Shown here: positions 8,772 through 15,134 of the stretch, piece after piece
How the letters are laid out: each line of letters starts with the position of its first letter
Position numbering within the stretch: the stretch's first letter is position 1
Assembly (NCBI GenBank): GCA_947447355.1
Contig: CANFJF010000042.1
Span: 1 to 32,320, forward strand
Reading direction: 5' to 3'
From: Comamonadaceae bacterium
Lineage (GTDB): Bacteria > Pseudomonadota > Gammaproteobacteria > Burkholderiales > Burkholderiaceae_C
Length of the DNA stretch: 32,320 bases
Position numbers and translations under genes: made by a program
Notes under the pieces: generated by a model
What the model saw: only the letters and a program-made list of their open reading frames with translations
Database searches by the model: none
What the model was told of the DNA's origin: nothing

Positions 8772-8899
8772 ATAATTTTATTTCGATAGAGCAAGGTTTC
8801 AAGATCACTTTGACTGCCATGGGTGTCGAGGCGTATCGCTTCAATCCTTCTGAGATCAAGCTAAAAATAGATTCTCTTTTTTATGGGTTTAACTCTTGA
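8768..8899 (+). CDS. Small ORF, 43 residues, coupled to both neighbours
   Basis: A short frame starting MNNFISIEQGFKITLTAMG and ending DSLFYGFNS. I do not recognise it. It starts with ATGA overlapping the GT4 stop and ends with TTGA overlapping the TTG start of the next glycosyltransferase, so it fills the interval exactly and could pass ribosomes from one gene to the next. It has no signal peptide or clear membrane segment. It may be a genuine small protein, a coupling leader, or the stub of a lost gene. Confidence 0.4.
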   Translation: MNNFISIEQGFKITLTAMGVEAYRFNPSEIKLKIDSLFYGFNS

Positions 8900-9687
8900 A
8901 AACACCAAAAATATCGGTCATAACCCCCTCGTTTAATCAGGCGTCATATTTAGAGCGGACCATCCGTTCAGTCTTGGATCAGTGCTATCCGAACATCGAA
9001 TACATCATCATTGACGGTGGCTCAACAGATGGCAGTACCGACATCATTAGAAAGTATGCAGATCGGCTGACCTACTGGGTTAGTGAAGCAGACCGTGGTC
9101 AGGCTCACGCCATCAATAAGGGCTTGCTGCGCGCGACTGGTGAATGGGTGGCCTGGCAGAACTCGGATGATATTTTTTACCCGGGTGCATTTTCTCAACT
9201 GGCGCAGATGGCCGCGAAGAAGCCTGATGCAGATCTGATCATTGGGAACATGAACTTGATTGACAAAGACGATGTGCTGTTGCGCGACATCAAGTACGTG
9301 CGTCCCACTTATCGGTCGATGCTGGCCGAAGGCATGGTTCTCACCAACCAAGCCGCATTCTGGAAGCGCGGTGTGCATTCGCAAATTGGCGTTCTTGATG
9401 AGGCACTGGACTGCGCGTTTGATTTCGAATGGTTTCTGAGACTGTTGCAGCAAAAAAGAACGTCGATACACGTACCCAGCACATGGGGAGCTTTGCGTCT
9501 GCATGATGAAACCAAGACGAGTAACCGGCAGCATGTTTTTCAAGCAGAAATTCAGAAAATTCTGAATGGGCGAGAACTGTCGACGTGGCAAGTGCGACTC
9601 TTTCAACTCAGGCGAATGGTGCTGATGTTGAAAGATATGGAAATAAGCTATGTGCTGCGAGGGGCTAGAAAAAGACTACGCACCTAG
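8896..9687 (+). CDS. Family 2 glycosyltransferase
   Basis: A 263-residue GT-A glycosyltransferase. The N-terminus KISVITPSFNQASYLERTI, the IIIDGGSTDGSTDII block, WVSEADRGQAHAINKG and the WQNSDDIFYPG segment (DxD-like metal site, about residues 90-97) are typical of GT2 enzymes of O-antigen clusters. The likely start is TTG at 8896, whose TTGA overlaps the stop of the upstream 43-residue frame. It probably elongates the lipid-linked unit in the cytoplasm, with unknown sugar specificity. Confidence 0.85.
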   Translation: MKTPKISVITPSFNQASYLERTIRSVLDQCYPNIEYIIIDGGSTDGSTDIIRKYADRLTYWVSEADRGQAHAINKGLLRATGEWVAWQNSDDIFYPGAFSQLAQMAAKKPDADLIIGNMNLIDKDDVLLRDIKYVRPTYRSMLAEGMVLTNQAAFWKRGVHSQIGVLDEALDCAFDFEWFLRLLQQKRTSIHVPSTWGALRLHDETKTSNRQHVFQAEIQKILNGRELSTWQVRLFQLRRMVLMLKDMEISYVLRGARKRLRT

Positions 9688-9907
9688 GAGTGCTTAGAAG
9701 AACCCTCGCTAAAGCAAGAGTTGATTGAAAAATTCACTATTCGAAGAAAATTTTGAGTAAGTAACTGATTTAAAGATAGATGATGCATCTTATAAACCGT
9801 TTGAGTTAAAAGGTACATTTTTATCATGGTTAGTCTATCTAAGATTAGAAATGTATTCAGGAAATTTTTACAAAGAATTCCTAATAGTTATTAAGGTGGA
9901 CGAAGGG
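9688..9907 (+). other. AT-rich intergenic spacer before the Wzy/WaaL-like gene
   Basis: About 220 bases without a convincing gene. A 22-residue frame starts at 9826 (MVSLSKIRNVFRKFLQRIPN) and stops just before the membrane-protein start. Its basic, amphipathic start resembles the beginnings of some cluster enzymes, so it may be a stub of a lost gene or a leader. No clear terminator was seen. The base composition is low GC like the following gene. Confidence 0.4.
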
Positions 9908-11173
9908 ATGATAAGAAAAATGTTGACTTCAATCAGTATATCAGCCATTTTTTTGCAGTATGGATTATTAATGGGTTTGCTGCTGGCGGTGATTATCGGT
10001 TTCAGTTGGCAAAGAGTAATGACGATTGTACTGCTTCTGTTGCCTGCAGTTGGCGTTGCATTTACGGTGGTGAAGGTCGGATTGCCTAAGCCCCGCCTAC
10101 TCGACATTTTATTTTTATCACTTTTGGCACTAGTGCTCATATCGATGGCGCAACAGGGTTGGAGTGAGCCTGGGGTTTCCACTAACTTCTTTTTTATCCC
10201 ATTGATGATGATCGCTCCTTATGTATGCGGTCGATTGACAGGAGCAAGAGATATCATTCAGCTAATTCGATTGTTGTTGGTGCTGGCAGTCGTTGCTTTG
10301 CTGATGGTCGGTGTGATTTTTCTTGTTGACACAAATAGTAGATTTCATTACAGACCACTTTTACATGGTGGAGATGAAATTACAGCCCGTCTGGCATTGC
10401 TACTAGCCTATGCGGGGATAACGCTCTCATATTTATTAACTCGTCAAATGGTTGGTGTGATATGGTTGACAAAGGCATCCGCCAAGTTGCTTTTAGCACT
10501 GATTGCCGTCACTCTGATGCTTGTTTTTCTCGGTTTAAGAGGGTTAGTGCTTGCATTTATACTGACATTGCTACTCAACACCTATAGCGCACAATGGTTG
10601 TCAGTATTAAAAAGGGTTATCTATGGATTAATAATATTGGCCTTGGTCGTAGCTGCAAGCTTGTCTATGCATGAGGCAAGGGAAAAAAATAATACACTGG
10701 TAACAGGGCTGATAACAGAAGTTTCTGAAGATTGTTCTGCTACTAAGCGTAATGTGAATTCGGCGTCGATACGTTTGGAACTTTACCATGATGCATGGAG
10801 TGCATTTTCTGCTAATCCTTTTATGGGTGTCGGTGCTGGTGCTTACGGAAAGTATTCATGCTGGCAAGATGCGAGGGCTCATCCTCATAATGTTTTATTG
10901 CAGGTAATGGCCGAACTTGGAATTTTTGCTTTTTTTATTTTGGCGACTATGCTAGTTTATTGTACGAGAATAACTTTTTTTATTAACTGGCGCCGAAATA
11001 ACTATAAAAATTTAATTGCATTATTTTTTATATTTAGTTTGATGAATTCATTCGTTAATGGAAATTATTTTACCAGCATGGATTTGTGGTGGGCATTGGG
11101 TGCTATGAGTAATTATATTAATATCAGTTCGGATCGGTTTCGTATGATCCAGTTTTCTAAGTTGATAAATTAA
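9908..11173 (+). CDS. O-antigen polymerase/ligase family membrane protein (Wzy_C)
   Basis: A polytopic inner-membrane protein of about 421 residues with roughly 10-12 hydrophobic segments and one large periplasmic loop. The loop carries the Wzy_C/WaaL-type pattern SIRLELYHDAWSAFSANPF then MGVGAGAYG and AHPHNVLLQVMAELG, including the conserved histidine. It either polymerises repeat units (Wzy) or ligates O-antigen to lipid A-core (WaaL). Location in the cluster near the flippase favours Wzy, but the motif alone does not decide. The ATG at 9908 is chosen because AAGGTGG lies 7 nt upstream. A frame from 9851 would add 19 residues. The gene is AT-rich. Confidence 0.8.
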   Translation: MIRKMLTSISISAIFLQYGLLMGLLLAVIIGFSWQRVMTIVLLLLPAVGVAFTVVKVGLPKPRLLDILFLSLLALVLISMAQQGWSEPGVSTNFFFIPLMMIAPYVCGRLTGARDIIQLIRLLLVLAVVALLMVGVIFLVDTNSRFHYRPLLHGGDEITARLALLLAYAGITLSYLLTRQMVGVIWLTKASAKLLLALIAVTLMLVFLGLRGLVLAFILTLLLNTYSAQWLSVLKRVIYGLIILALVVAASLSMHEAREKNNTLVTGLITEVSEDCSATKRNVNSASIRLELYHDAWSAFSANPFMGVGAGAYGKYSCWQDARAHPHNVLLQVMAELGIFAFFILATMLVYCTRITFFINWRRNNYKNLIALFFIFSLMNSFVNGNYFTSMDLWWALGAMSNYINISSDRFRMIQFSKLIN

Positions 11174-11250
11174 TTATTTTGGAAAATTGCCACCGGTCTT
11201 AATTATTAGATTCCGACACTGGTGCAGTTTCTATCAATATATCTAATGTC

Positions 11251-12006
11251 ATGAAAATCAGTATTGTCACAGTTTGCTATAACAGTGCGAAAACTATCGC
11301 CGATACCTTGAAATCAGTATCAAGCCAAACCCATTCTGACATAGAACATATTGTCATTGATGGCGGCTCGAAAGACGACACCTTGGCGCTGGTGCGTGAG
11401 TGGGCCCGACCCGGGGCGATTATGATTTCCGAGCCGGACCACGGCATTTACGATGCAATGAACAAGGGGGTGGCAATAGCTACTGGTGACGTTGTGGTCT
11501 TCCTGAATGCGGACGATTTCTACAAAGACACTAACGTGTTGGCAAAAGTTTCTTTTGTTATGCAATCAGAACAGCTTGATGCCTTGTACGGCGATGTGGA
11601 GTTTTTTCGGGCCGACCAGCAAGATATTGTTGTGCGTCGCTACAACTCGGGTCGGTTCACAGCGGACAGACTGGGCTGGGGTTGGATGCCTGCGCACCCG
11701 GCATTGTTTGTTCGCCGCGACTTATTTGAACGATATGGCCTATTTCGCACAGACTACCGCATAGCTGGTGACTTCGAATTCGTAGCCAGAGTTTTCAAGC
11801 AACCTGAATTGCGTCATCGGCATATGTCTGAATCTTTGGTGTGCATGCAAATGGGGGGTGCCAGCACCAGTGGTTGGCAGGCTACTGTGCAGCTTAATCG
11901 CGAGATGATGCGTGCTTGTCAAACCAATAACATTCCGACAAATTGGTTCAAGTTGCTGTTGCGCTATCCCTTAAAAGCGTTGGAGTTTTTTCGGGCGTCG
12001 GCATGA
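11251..12006 (+). CDS. Family 2 glycosyltransferase (WcaA/WcaE-like)
   Basis: A 251-residue GT2 enzyme: MKISIVTVCYNSAKTIADTL, HIVIDGGSKDDTLALVREW, EPDHGIYDAMNKGVAIATG and VVFLNADDFY (DxD-type metal site, about residues 85-94), then GWMPAHPALFVRRDLFE. This pattern is common in colanic-acid-like and O-antigen clusters, where the enzyme adds a sugar to the lipid carrier. GC content returns to the level of the cluster ends here. Its TGA overlaps the ATG of the next gene (ATGA at 12003). Confidence 0.87.
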   Translation: MKISIVTVCYNSAKTIADTLKSVSSQTHSDIEHIVIDGGSKDDTLALVREWARPGAIMISEPDHGIYDAMNKGVAIATGDVVVFLNADDFYKDTNVLAKVSFVMQSEQLDALYGDVEFFRADQQDIVVRRYNSGRFTADRLGWGWMPAHPALFVRRDLFERYGLFRTDYRIAGDFEFVARVFKQPELRHRHMSESLVCMQMGGASTSGWQATVQLNREMMRACQTNNIPTNWFKLLLRYPLKALEFFRASA

Positions 12007-12974
12007 CGCCGTACCGAGTCGCTGACTTGAGCTTGTTGATTACGGGGGGCACAGGTTTTGTTGGTCAGGCGCTCGTCAAACAGTGGGGCAACTTACCTTT
12101 GCGTCTAGCTACAAGGGAAGATTCTGCGGGTTGGGCGAAAGTTCTTGTTGGCATTAATGCAGTCGTCCACCTCGCCGCCCGCGTCCATGTCATGCACGAC
12201 ACCGAGGCCGACCCACTAAAGGCGTTTCGCGCCGTCAACGTAGATGGCACTCTTAACCTAGCCCGCCAGGCTGCCGCCGCTGGGGTAAAGCGTTTTGTGT
12301 TTATCAGCTCGGTCAAGGTCAATGGCGAGAGCACGCTGCTTGGGCGAGCGCTCACTGAAGCCGATGCACCCAACCCTCAAGATGCCTACGGCCAGAGCAA
12401 GCACGAAGCTGAAGTTGGGTTGCGCCAAATAGCAGCCGACACCGGTATGGAAGTGGTCATCATCCGCCCCCCGTTGGTCTATGGCCCCGGCGTCAAGGCC
12501 AACTTTGCCGCCCTCATGCGCGCCGTGCAGCGCGGCTGGCCTTTGCCGCTGGGCGCGGTGCACAACCAGCGCAGCTTGGTGGCGTTGGATAACTTGGTGG
12601 ATTTCATCGTCACCTGCATCACCCACCCCCAAGCGGCCAACCAGACTTTTTTGGTGAGTGACGGGCAAGACCTGTCCACCACCGAGCTAGTGCGCGGTAT
12701 GGCGCAAGCAGCTGGGGTGCCTGCGCGTTTGCTGCCGGTGCCGGTATGGGCTTTGCAGGCGGGGGCTTCGTTGCTGGGCAAGGGTGATGCGGTGCAGCGC
12801 TTGTGCGGAAATTTGCAAGTTGACATGTCGAAGGCGCGCAGTTTGTTGGGTTGGGTGCCGCCTGTGTCTGTGGAAGAAGGGTTGAGGCGGGCGATGGGGT
12901 CGGGAGGTGGGGATGGGGATGGATTGCCGCGCTTCGCTCGCAATGACGGAAATGGTGGACGCAAGGACGTATGA
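12003..12974 (+). CDS. WbpV-like SDR: probable UDP-4-keto sugar reductase/epimerase
   Basis: An extended SDR of 323 residues: LLITGGTGFVGQALVKQWG (NAD(P) binding), VVHLAARVHVM, FISSVKVNGE and the catalytic YGQSKHEAE. It resembles the WbpV/WreQ group, which in Pseudomonas and Rhizobium follows the WbpM-type dehydratase to make UDP-QuiNAc, and is often loosely annotated UDP-glucose 4-epimerase. The ATG at 12003 is coupled (ATGA) to the previous stop. The last 20 or so residues ([20 protein letters not shown] onward) are encoded by an inverted dispersed repeat, replacing whatever native C-terminus existed. Its stop still overlaps the next ATG by 4 nt. Function is inferred from the reductase-transferase-dehydratase arrangement. 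Confidence 0.8.
   Translation: MTPYRVADLSLLITGGTGFVGQALVKQWGNLPLRLATREDSAGWAKVLVGINAVVHLAARVHVMHDTEADPLKAFRAVNVDGTLNLARQAAAAGVKRFVFISSVKVNGESTLLGRALTEADAPNPQDAYGQSKHEAEVGLRQIAADTGMEVVIIRPPLVYGPGVKANFAALMRAVQRGWPLPLGAVHNQRSLVALDNLVDFIVTCITHPQAANQTFLVSDGQDLSTTELVRGMAQAAGVPARLLPVPVWALQAGASLLGKGDAVQRLCGNLQVDMSKARSLLGWVPPVSVEEGLRRAMGSGGGDGDGLPRFARNDGNGGRKDV
12919..12948 (-). repeat. Dispersed 30-bp repeat core (inverted) at 3' end of the SDR gene
   Basis: The reverse complement of the CGTCATTGCGAGCG core, preceded on the plus strand by its G-rich tail (GGAGGTGGGGATGGGGAT). It lies inside the open frame and supplies residues about 306-315 (GLPRFARND). The SDR frame remains open through it to the overlap with the transferase start. 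Confidence 0.9.
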
Positions 12975-13531
12975 AACGATTTTTTGACTTAGTGCTTGGT
13001 TTGTTTGCCGGCTTAGTGCTGCTGCCGCCGGTGTTGCTGGTGGCGATTGCTGTCCGCTTGACGTCCAAAGGACCCGCCCTGTATTGGTCTGACCGCGTTG
13101 GCCGAAACAATGTGATTTTCAAAATGCCGAAGTTCCGCAGCATGCGGGTGGGCACGCCGGCTGTTGCCACCCATCTGCTGGCGGATGCCCGTTCACACCT
13201 GACGCCCATCGGTTCCTTTCTGCGCAGGAGCAGCTTGGACGAGTTGCCGCAGCTGTGGAGCATTCTGGCGGGTGACATGAGTTTTGTGGGTCCGCGTCCG
13301 GCGCTGTTCAACCAGCATGACTTGATAGCCTTGCGCACAGAGCAGGGTGTGCACACTTTGGTGCCCGGCCTGACCGGTTGGGCGCAAGTCAATGGCCGCG
13401 ACGAGTTGCCGATTCCTGAGAAGGTCAAGCTAGACGTCGCCTATCTGCAGCGCCAGTCGTTGAGTTTTGACGTTCGCATTTTGTGGCTGACCTTCGTCAA
13501 GGTGCTGAGGCGGGATGGGGTGTCGCATTGA
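12971..13531 (+). CDS. Initiating sugar-phosphate transferase (PglC-like, bacterial sugar transferase family)
   Basis: A 186-residue monotopic phosphoglycosyl transferase that transfers a sugar-1-phosphate from a UDP-sugar to undecaprenyl phosphate and so starts repeat-unit assembly at the inner membrane. One re-entrant N-terminal hydrophobic helix (FFDLVLGLFAGLVLLPPVLL), then KFRSMR, the catalytic Asp-Glu dyad in SLDELPQLWSILAGDMSF, VGPRP, and PGLTGWAQVNGRD. The short length matches the PglC/WreU subgroup rather than the larger WbaP/WcaJ. It is coupled to the SDR gene by ATGA. Three degraded fragments of this gene lie downstream, at 14171, 15057 and 16444. With the SDR and the WbpM homologue it suggests a QuiNAc-type first sugar. 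Confidence 0.9.
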   Translation: MKRFFDLVLGLFAGLVLLPPVLLVAIAVRLTSKGPALYWSDRVGRNNVIFKMPKFRSMRVGTPAVATHLLADARSHLTPIGSFLRRSSLDELPQLWSILAGDMSFVGPRPALFNQHDLIALRTEQGVHTLVPGLTGWAQVNGRDELPIPEKVKLDVAYLQRQSLSFDVRILWLTFVKVLRRDGVSH

Positions 13532-13555
13532 TGAGCGGCTCGCACCTGTAAAAGT

Positions 13556-13583
13556 TATAATATTGTTATTATTTTTTTAGGAG
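13556..13583 (+). promoter_or_regulatory. Putative promoter -10 and ribosome binding site of first mazEF module
   Basis: A consensus TATAAT (13556-13561) in an AT-rich stretch, followed by AGGAG (13579-13583) six bases before the ATG at 13589. No good -35 at 16-18 bp was seen. The alternating TTATAATATTGTTATTAT stretch could also bind the antitoxin. This suggests the module has its own promoter in addition to read-through from the cluster. Confidence 0.45.
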
Positions 13584-13588
13584 CCCCC

Positions 13589-13852
13589 ATGTTGACAACA
13601 ATCCGTCAAATTGGAAATTCTCGGGGAGTGTTGATCCCGGCTGCCTTTCTTGTGTCTTGCCAGATCGAAGACCAGGTCGATATGGAGTTGCAAGACGGCC
13701 AGATTGTGATCAAGCCAGTGCGCCGCAAACTGCGCGACGGTTGGTTTGATGACGCAGCTGCGCCATCAAACGCCGTCTTTGCCCAAGAGATGGCAGAAGC
13801 GCAGGACTGGAGCGGCGCCTCCGCTGCTGATGACCGTGAGTGGGTGTGGTGA
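13589..13852 (+). CDS. AbrB/MazE-type antitoxin
   Basis: An 87-residue protein with an N-terminal swapped-hairpin (AbrB/MazE) DNA-binding domain: TTIRQIGNSRGVLIPAAFL then VDMELQDGQIVIKPVRRK (residues about 3-50). An acidic, disordered C-terminal tail rich in Trp and Asp probably blocks the toxin. It is expected to repress its own promoter. Its TGA overlaps the GTG start of the toxin gene (GTGA). It lies 57 nt after the sugar-transferase stop. Confidence 0.85.
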   Translation: MLTTIRQIGNSRGVLIPAAFLVSCQIEDQVDMELQDGQIVIKPVRRKLRDGWFDDAAAPSNAVFAQEMAEAQDWSGASAADDREWVW

Positions 13853-14169
13853 GTCGGGCAGTTGTAGCCCGCGGAGATGTGTATTGGGTCAACCTTGACC
13901 CGACCATCGGTAGTGAAATTCAAAAAACTCGCCCTGCGCTTGTGGTCTCACCAGACGATATGAACACCTTGTTGCCACGCGTCATCATTGCGCCCATCAC
14001 CAGCGCGGGGCAGCCTATGGGTTGCCGACCCGAAGTGATTTTTCAAGGAAAGAATGCACGTATTTTGTTAGACCAGTTGCGCTGCGTGGACAGGGTCAGG
14101 CTGGGTAAAAAAATGGGCAAGATTGATGAAAAAGTTTGGCATGGTGTTTTGTTGGAGATGCTGGCCTAG
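13849..14169 (+). CDS. MazF-like endoribonuclease toxin (first module)
   Basis: A 106-residue MazF/PemK-type mRNA interferase. Family markers are RGDVYWVNLDPTIGSEIQKT, RPALVVSPDDMN, RVIIAPITSAG and ILLDQLRCVDRVRLGKKMG, covering the beta-barrel with the catalytic Arg and Thr/Ser region. The GTG at 13849 is chosen because it overlaps the antitoxin stop and puts the first beta strand near the N-terminus. The frame could begin at 13840. Immediately after the stop comes a degraded copy of the 5' end of the neighbouring transferase gene. Confidence 0.87.
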   Translation: MSRAVVARGDVYWVNLDPTIGSEIQKTRPALVVSPDDMNTLLPRVIIAPITSAGQPMGCRPEVIFQGKNARILLDQLRCVDRVRLGKKMGKIDEKVWHGVLLEMLA

Positions 14170-14170
14170 C

Positions 14171-14253
14171 TTGAAACGATTTTTGACTTAATGTTTGGTT
14201 TTTTTGCCAGCGTCGCTTTGCAGCTTCCGGTGTTGCCGATTCCTGTGGTTTGA
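14171..14253 (+). pseudogene. Remnant of the sugar-transferase gene, 5' end
   Basis: TTGAAACGATTTTTGACTTA aligns with the first codons of the transferase gene at 12971. Similarity continues through TTTTTTGCC and CTTCCGGTGTTG to about codon 28. One T is missing from the run after the third codon (frameshift), and the start ATG is TTG. After the frameshift it reads DLMFGFFASVALQLPVLPI compared with DLVLGLFAGLVLLPPVLLV in the intact gene. It lies between the two mazEF modules. Confidence 0.8.
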
Positions 14254-14294
14254 TACCTGCATTAAGTGTCTACAATGTAGATACATTTTAGGAG
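14250..14294 (+). promoter_or_regulatory. Putative promoter/operator and RBS of second mazEF module
   Basis: TTGATA (14250-14255) and TACAAT (14271-14276), 15 bp apart, form a candidate promoter. The -10 lies within an inverted repeat TCTAC-AAT-GTAGA (14269-14281), a good position for antitoxin binding. AGGAG (14290-14294) sits 7 nt before the ATG at 14302. Confidence 0.45.
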
Positions 14295-14301
14295 AATTTC
14301 T

Positions 14302-14544
14302 ATGGAAGCAGTCATCCGTAAATGGGGTAACAGTCCGGCATTGCGTCTGCCCAGCGCGGCATTGAAAGAAGCTGGTTACGCTCTCGAGCAAAAAGTGGAG
14401 CTGGTCGTTTCACGCGGGCGCATTGTGATTCAGCCCTCAGAAAATGTGACTTACAGCTTGGACAAGCTGCTGGCGGGCATCACAGCGGAGAACGCGCACG
14501 GCGAATTCAGCTTTGGCAAGCCGGTTGGCAAAGAGGCACTGTGA
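14302..14544 (+). CDS. mazE: MazE antitoxin (second module)
   Basis: An 80-residue AbrB-fold antitoxin close in pattern to E. coli MazE: VIRKWGNSPALRLPSAALKE, then VELVVSRGRIVIQPSENVTY, and a C-terminal YSLDKLLAGITAENAHGEF segment that corresponds to the toxin-binding tail. It neutralises the toxin encoded next and probably autorepresses the operon. AGGAG upstream fixes the start. Its stop overlaps the start region of mazF. It differs in sequence from the antitoxin at 13589, so this is not a recent tandem duplication. Confidence 0.9.
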   Translation: MEAVIRKWGNSPALRLPSAALKEAGYALEQKVELVVSRGRIVIQPSENVTYSLDKLLAGITAENAHGEFSFGKPVGKEAL

Positions 14545-14888
14545 TGGCCACACGCGGCTATGTTCCCGATGCCAGTGACGTGGTCTGGTTGGCGTTTGAT
14601 CCCCAAGCCGGGCATGAGCAAGCAGGCCATCGCCCTGCATTGGTGATCAGCCCGGCCAGTTACAACGGTAAAACGGGCCTGATGGTTTGCTGTCCCATGA
14701 CCACCAAAATCAAAGGACACCCGTTTGAGGTGGTGACCCAAGTCGATGGTGTTGACTGCGCCGTGTTGTCAGATCAAGTCAAATCATTAGATTGGAAAGT
14801 GCGTAAGGCGAAGAAAAAGGCGGTCGTACCGGCTGACGTGATGTTGCACGTCAGGGCCAAGATGAAAGCCCTGCTCATGATTTCCTGA
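14544..14888 (+). CDS. mazF: MazF mRNA interferase (second module)
   Basis: A 114-residue sequence-specific endoribonuclease toxin closely matching E. coli MazF in pattern: YVPDASDVVWLAFDPQAGHE, QAGHRPALVISPASYN (catalytic Arg region), CCPMTTKIKGHPFEV (catalytic Thr region) and VLSDQVKSLDWKVRKA. The ATG at 14544 overlaps the antitoxin TGA by one base (TGATG). An in-frame GTG sits one codon earlier. It is full length with key residues intact. Confidence 0.9.
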   Translation: MATRGYVPDASDVVWLAFDPQAGHEQAGHRPALVISPASYNGKTGLMVCCPMTTKIKGHPFEVVTQVDGVDCAVLSDQVKSLDWKVRKAKKKAVVPADVMLHVRAKMKALLMIS

Positions 14889-14929
14889 GGACTTCGAGTC
14901 AGGCTGTTTTTCATCACGCCGTTAACGGA

Positions 14930-15056
14930 TAGCTCGTGTTTCGCCCGGCAGACTCAGCTCGTTGAACGGTGTGCCCGCCCACTGTCGCCAGAAGTTTGCC
15001 TTTATCAAAACACGCGACAGGACTTGGTCGGCTTCTTGAAGTGCGCGCAACAAACG
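14930..15056 (-). pseudogene. Probable C-terminal fragment of a Fic-family protein
   Basis: On the minus strand the frame from about 15056 reads RLLRALQEADQVLSRVLIKA followed by NFWRQWAGTPFNELSLPG and ends soon after. The spacing of LxxAD, VLxxVLxKAxFW and AGTPxNE resembles the region just after the catalytic domain in Fic proteins (DUF4172-type), where FW-x5-GTPLN-E/D/A-RQ is common. The catalytic HPFxxGNGR motif is absent, and the similarity ends where RQ should follow. The call rests on motif memory alone. Confidence 0.4.
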
Positions 15057-15113
15057 CCTGACCGGTTGGGCGCAAGTCAAGGTGCTGAGGCGGGATGGTG
15101 TGTCGCATTGATG
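15057..15113 (+). pseudogene. Remnant of the sugar-transferase gene, 3' end with 108-bp deletion
   Basis: Bases 15057-15080 are identical to 13369-13392 (CCTGACCGGTTGGGCGCAAG onward). Bases 15079-15113 match 13499-13533 (AAGGTGCTGAGGCGGGATGG onward) with a single change. The two parts are joined at GTCAA, which occurs at both edges of the missing 108 bp in the intact gene (13388-13392 and 13496-13500). A deletion between short direct repeats explains it. The near identity means this copy arose recently from the gene at 12971 or its immediate ancestor. Confidence 0.9.
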
Positions 15114-15134
15114 CTGGTGCAACCCCTGTGGTGT

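Noticed and set aside
9022..9606. Minus-strand open frame of 194 codons within the GT2 gene
   Set aside because: It lies fully inside a convincing glycosyltransferase gene and shows no family pattern.
12003..12974. SDR as a housekeeping UDP-glucose 4-epimerase (GalE)
   Set aside because: It lacks the typical GalE substrate-binding sequence pattern and sits with a PglC-type transferase and WbpM, which fits the WbpV/WreQ group better.
13589..14888. The two mazEF modules as a recent tandem duplication
   Set aside because: The antitoxins and toxins of the two modules differ greatly in sequence, so they are separate acquisitions or an ancient split.
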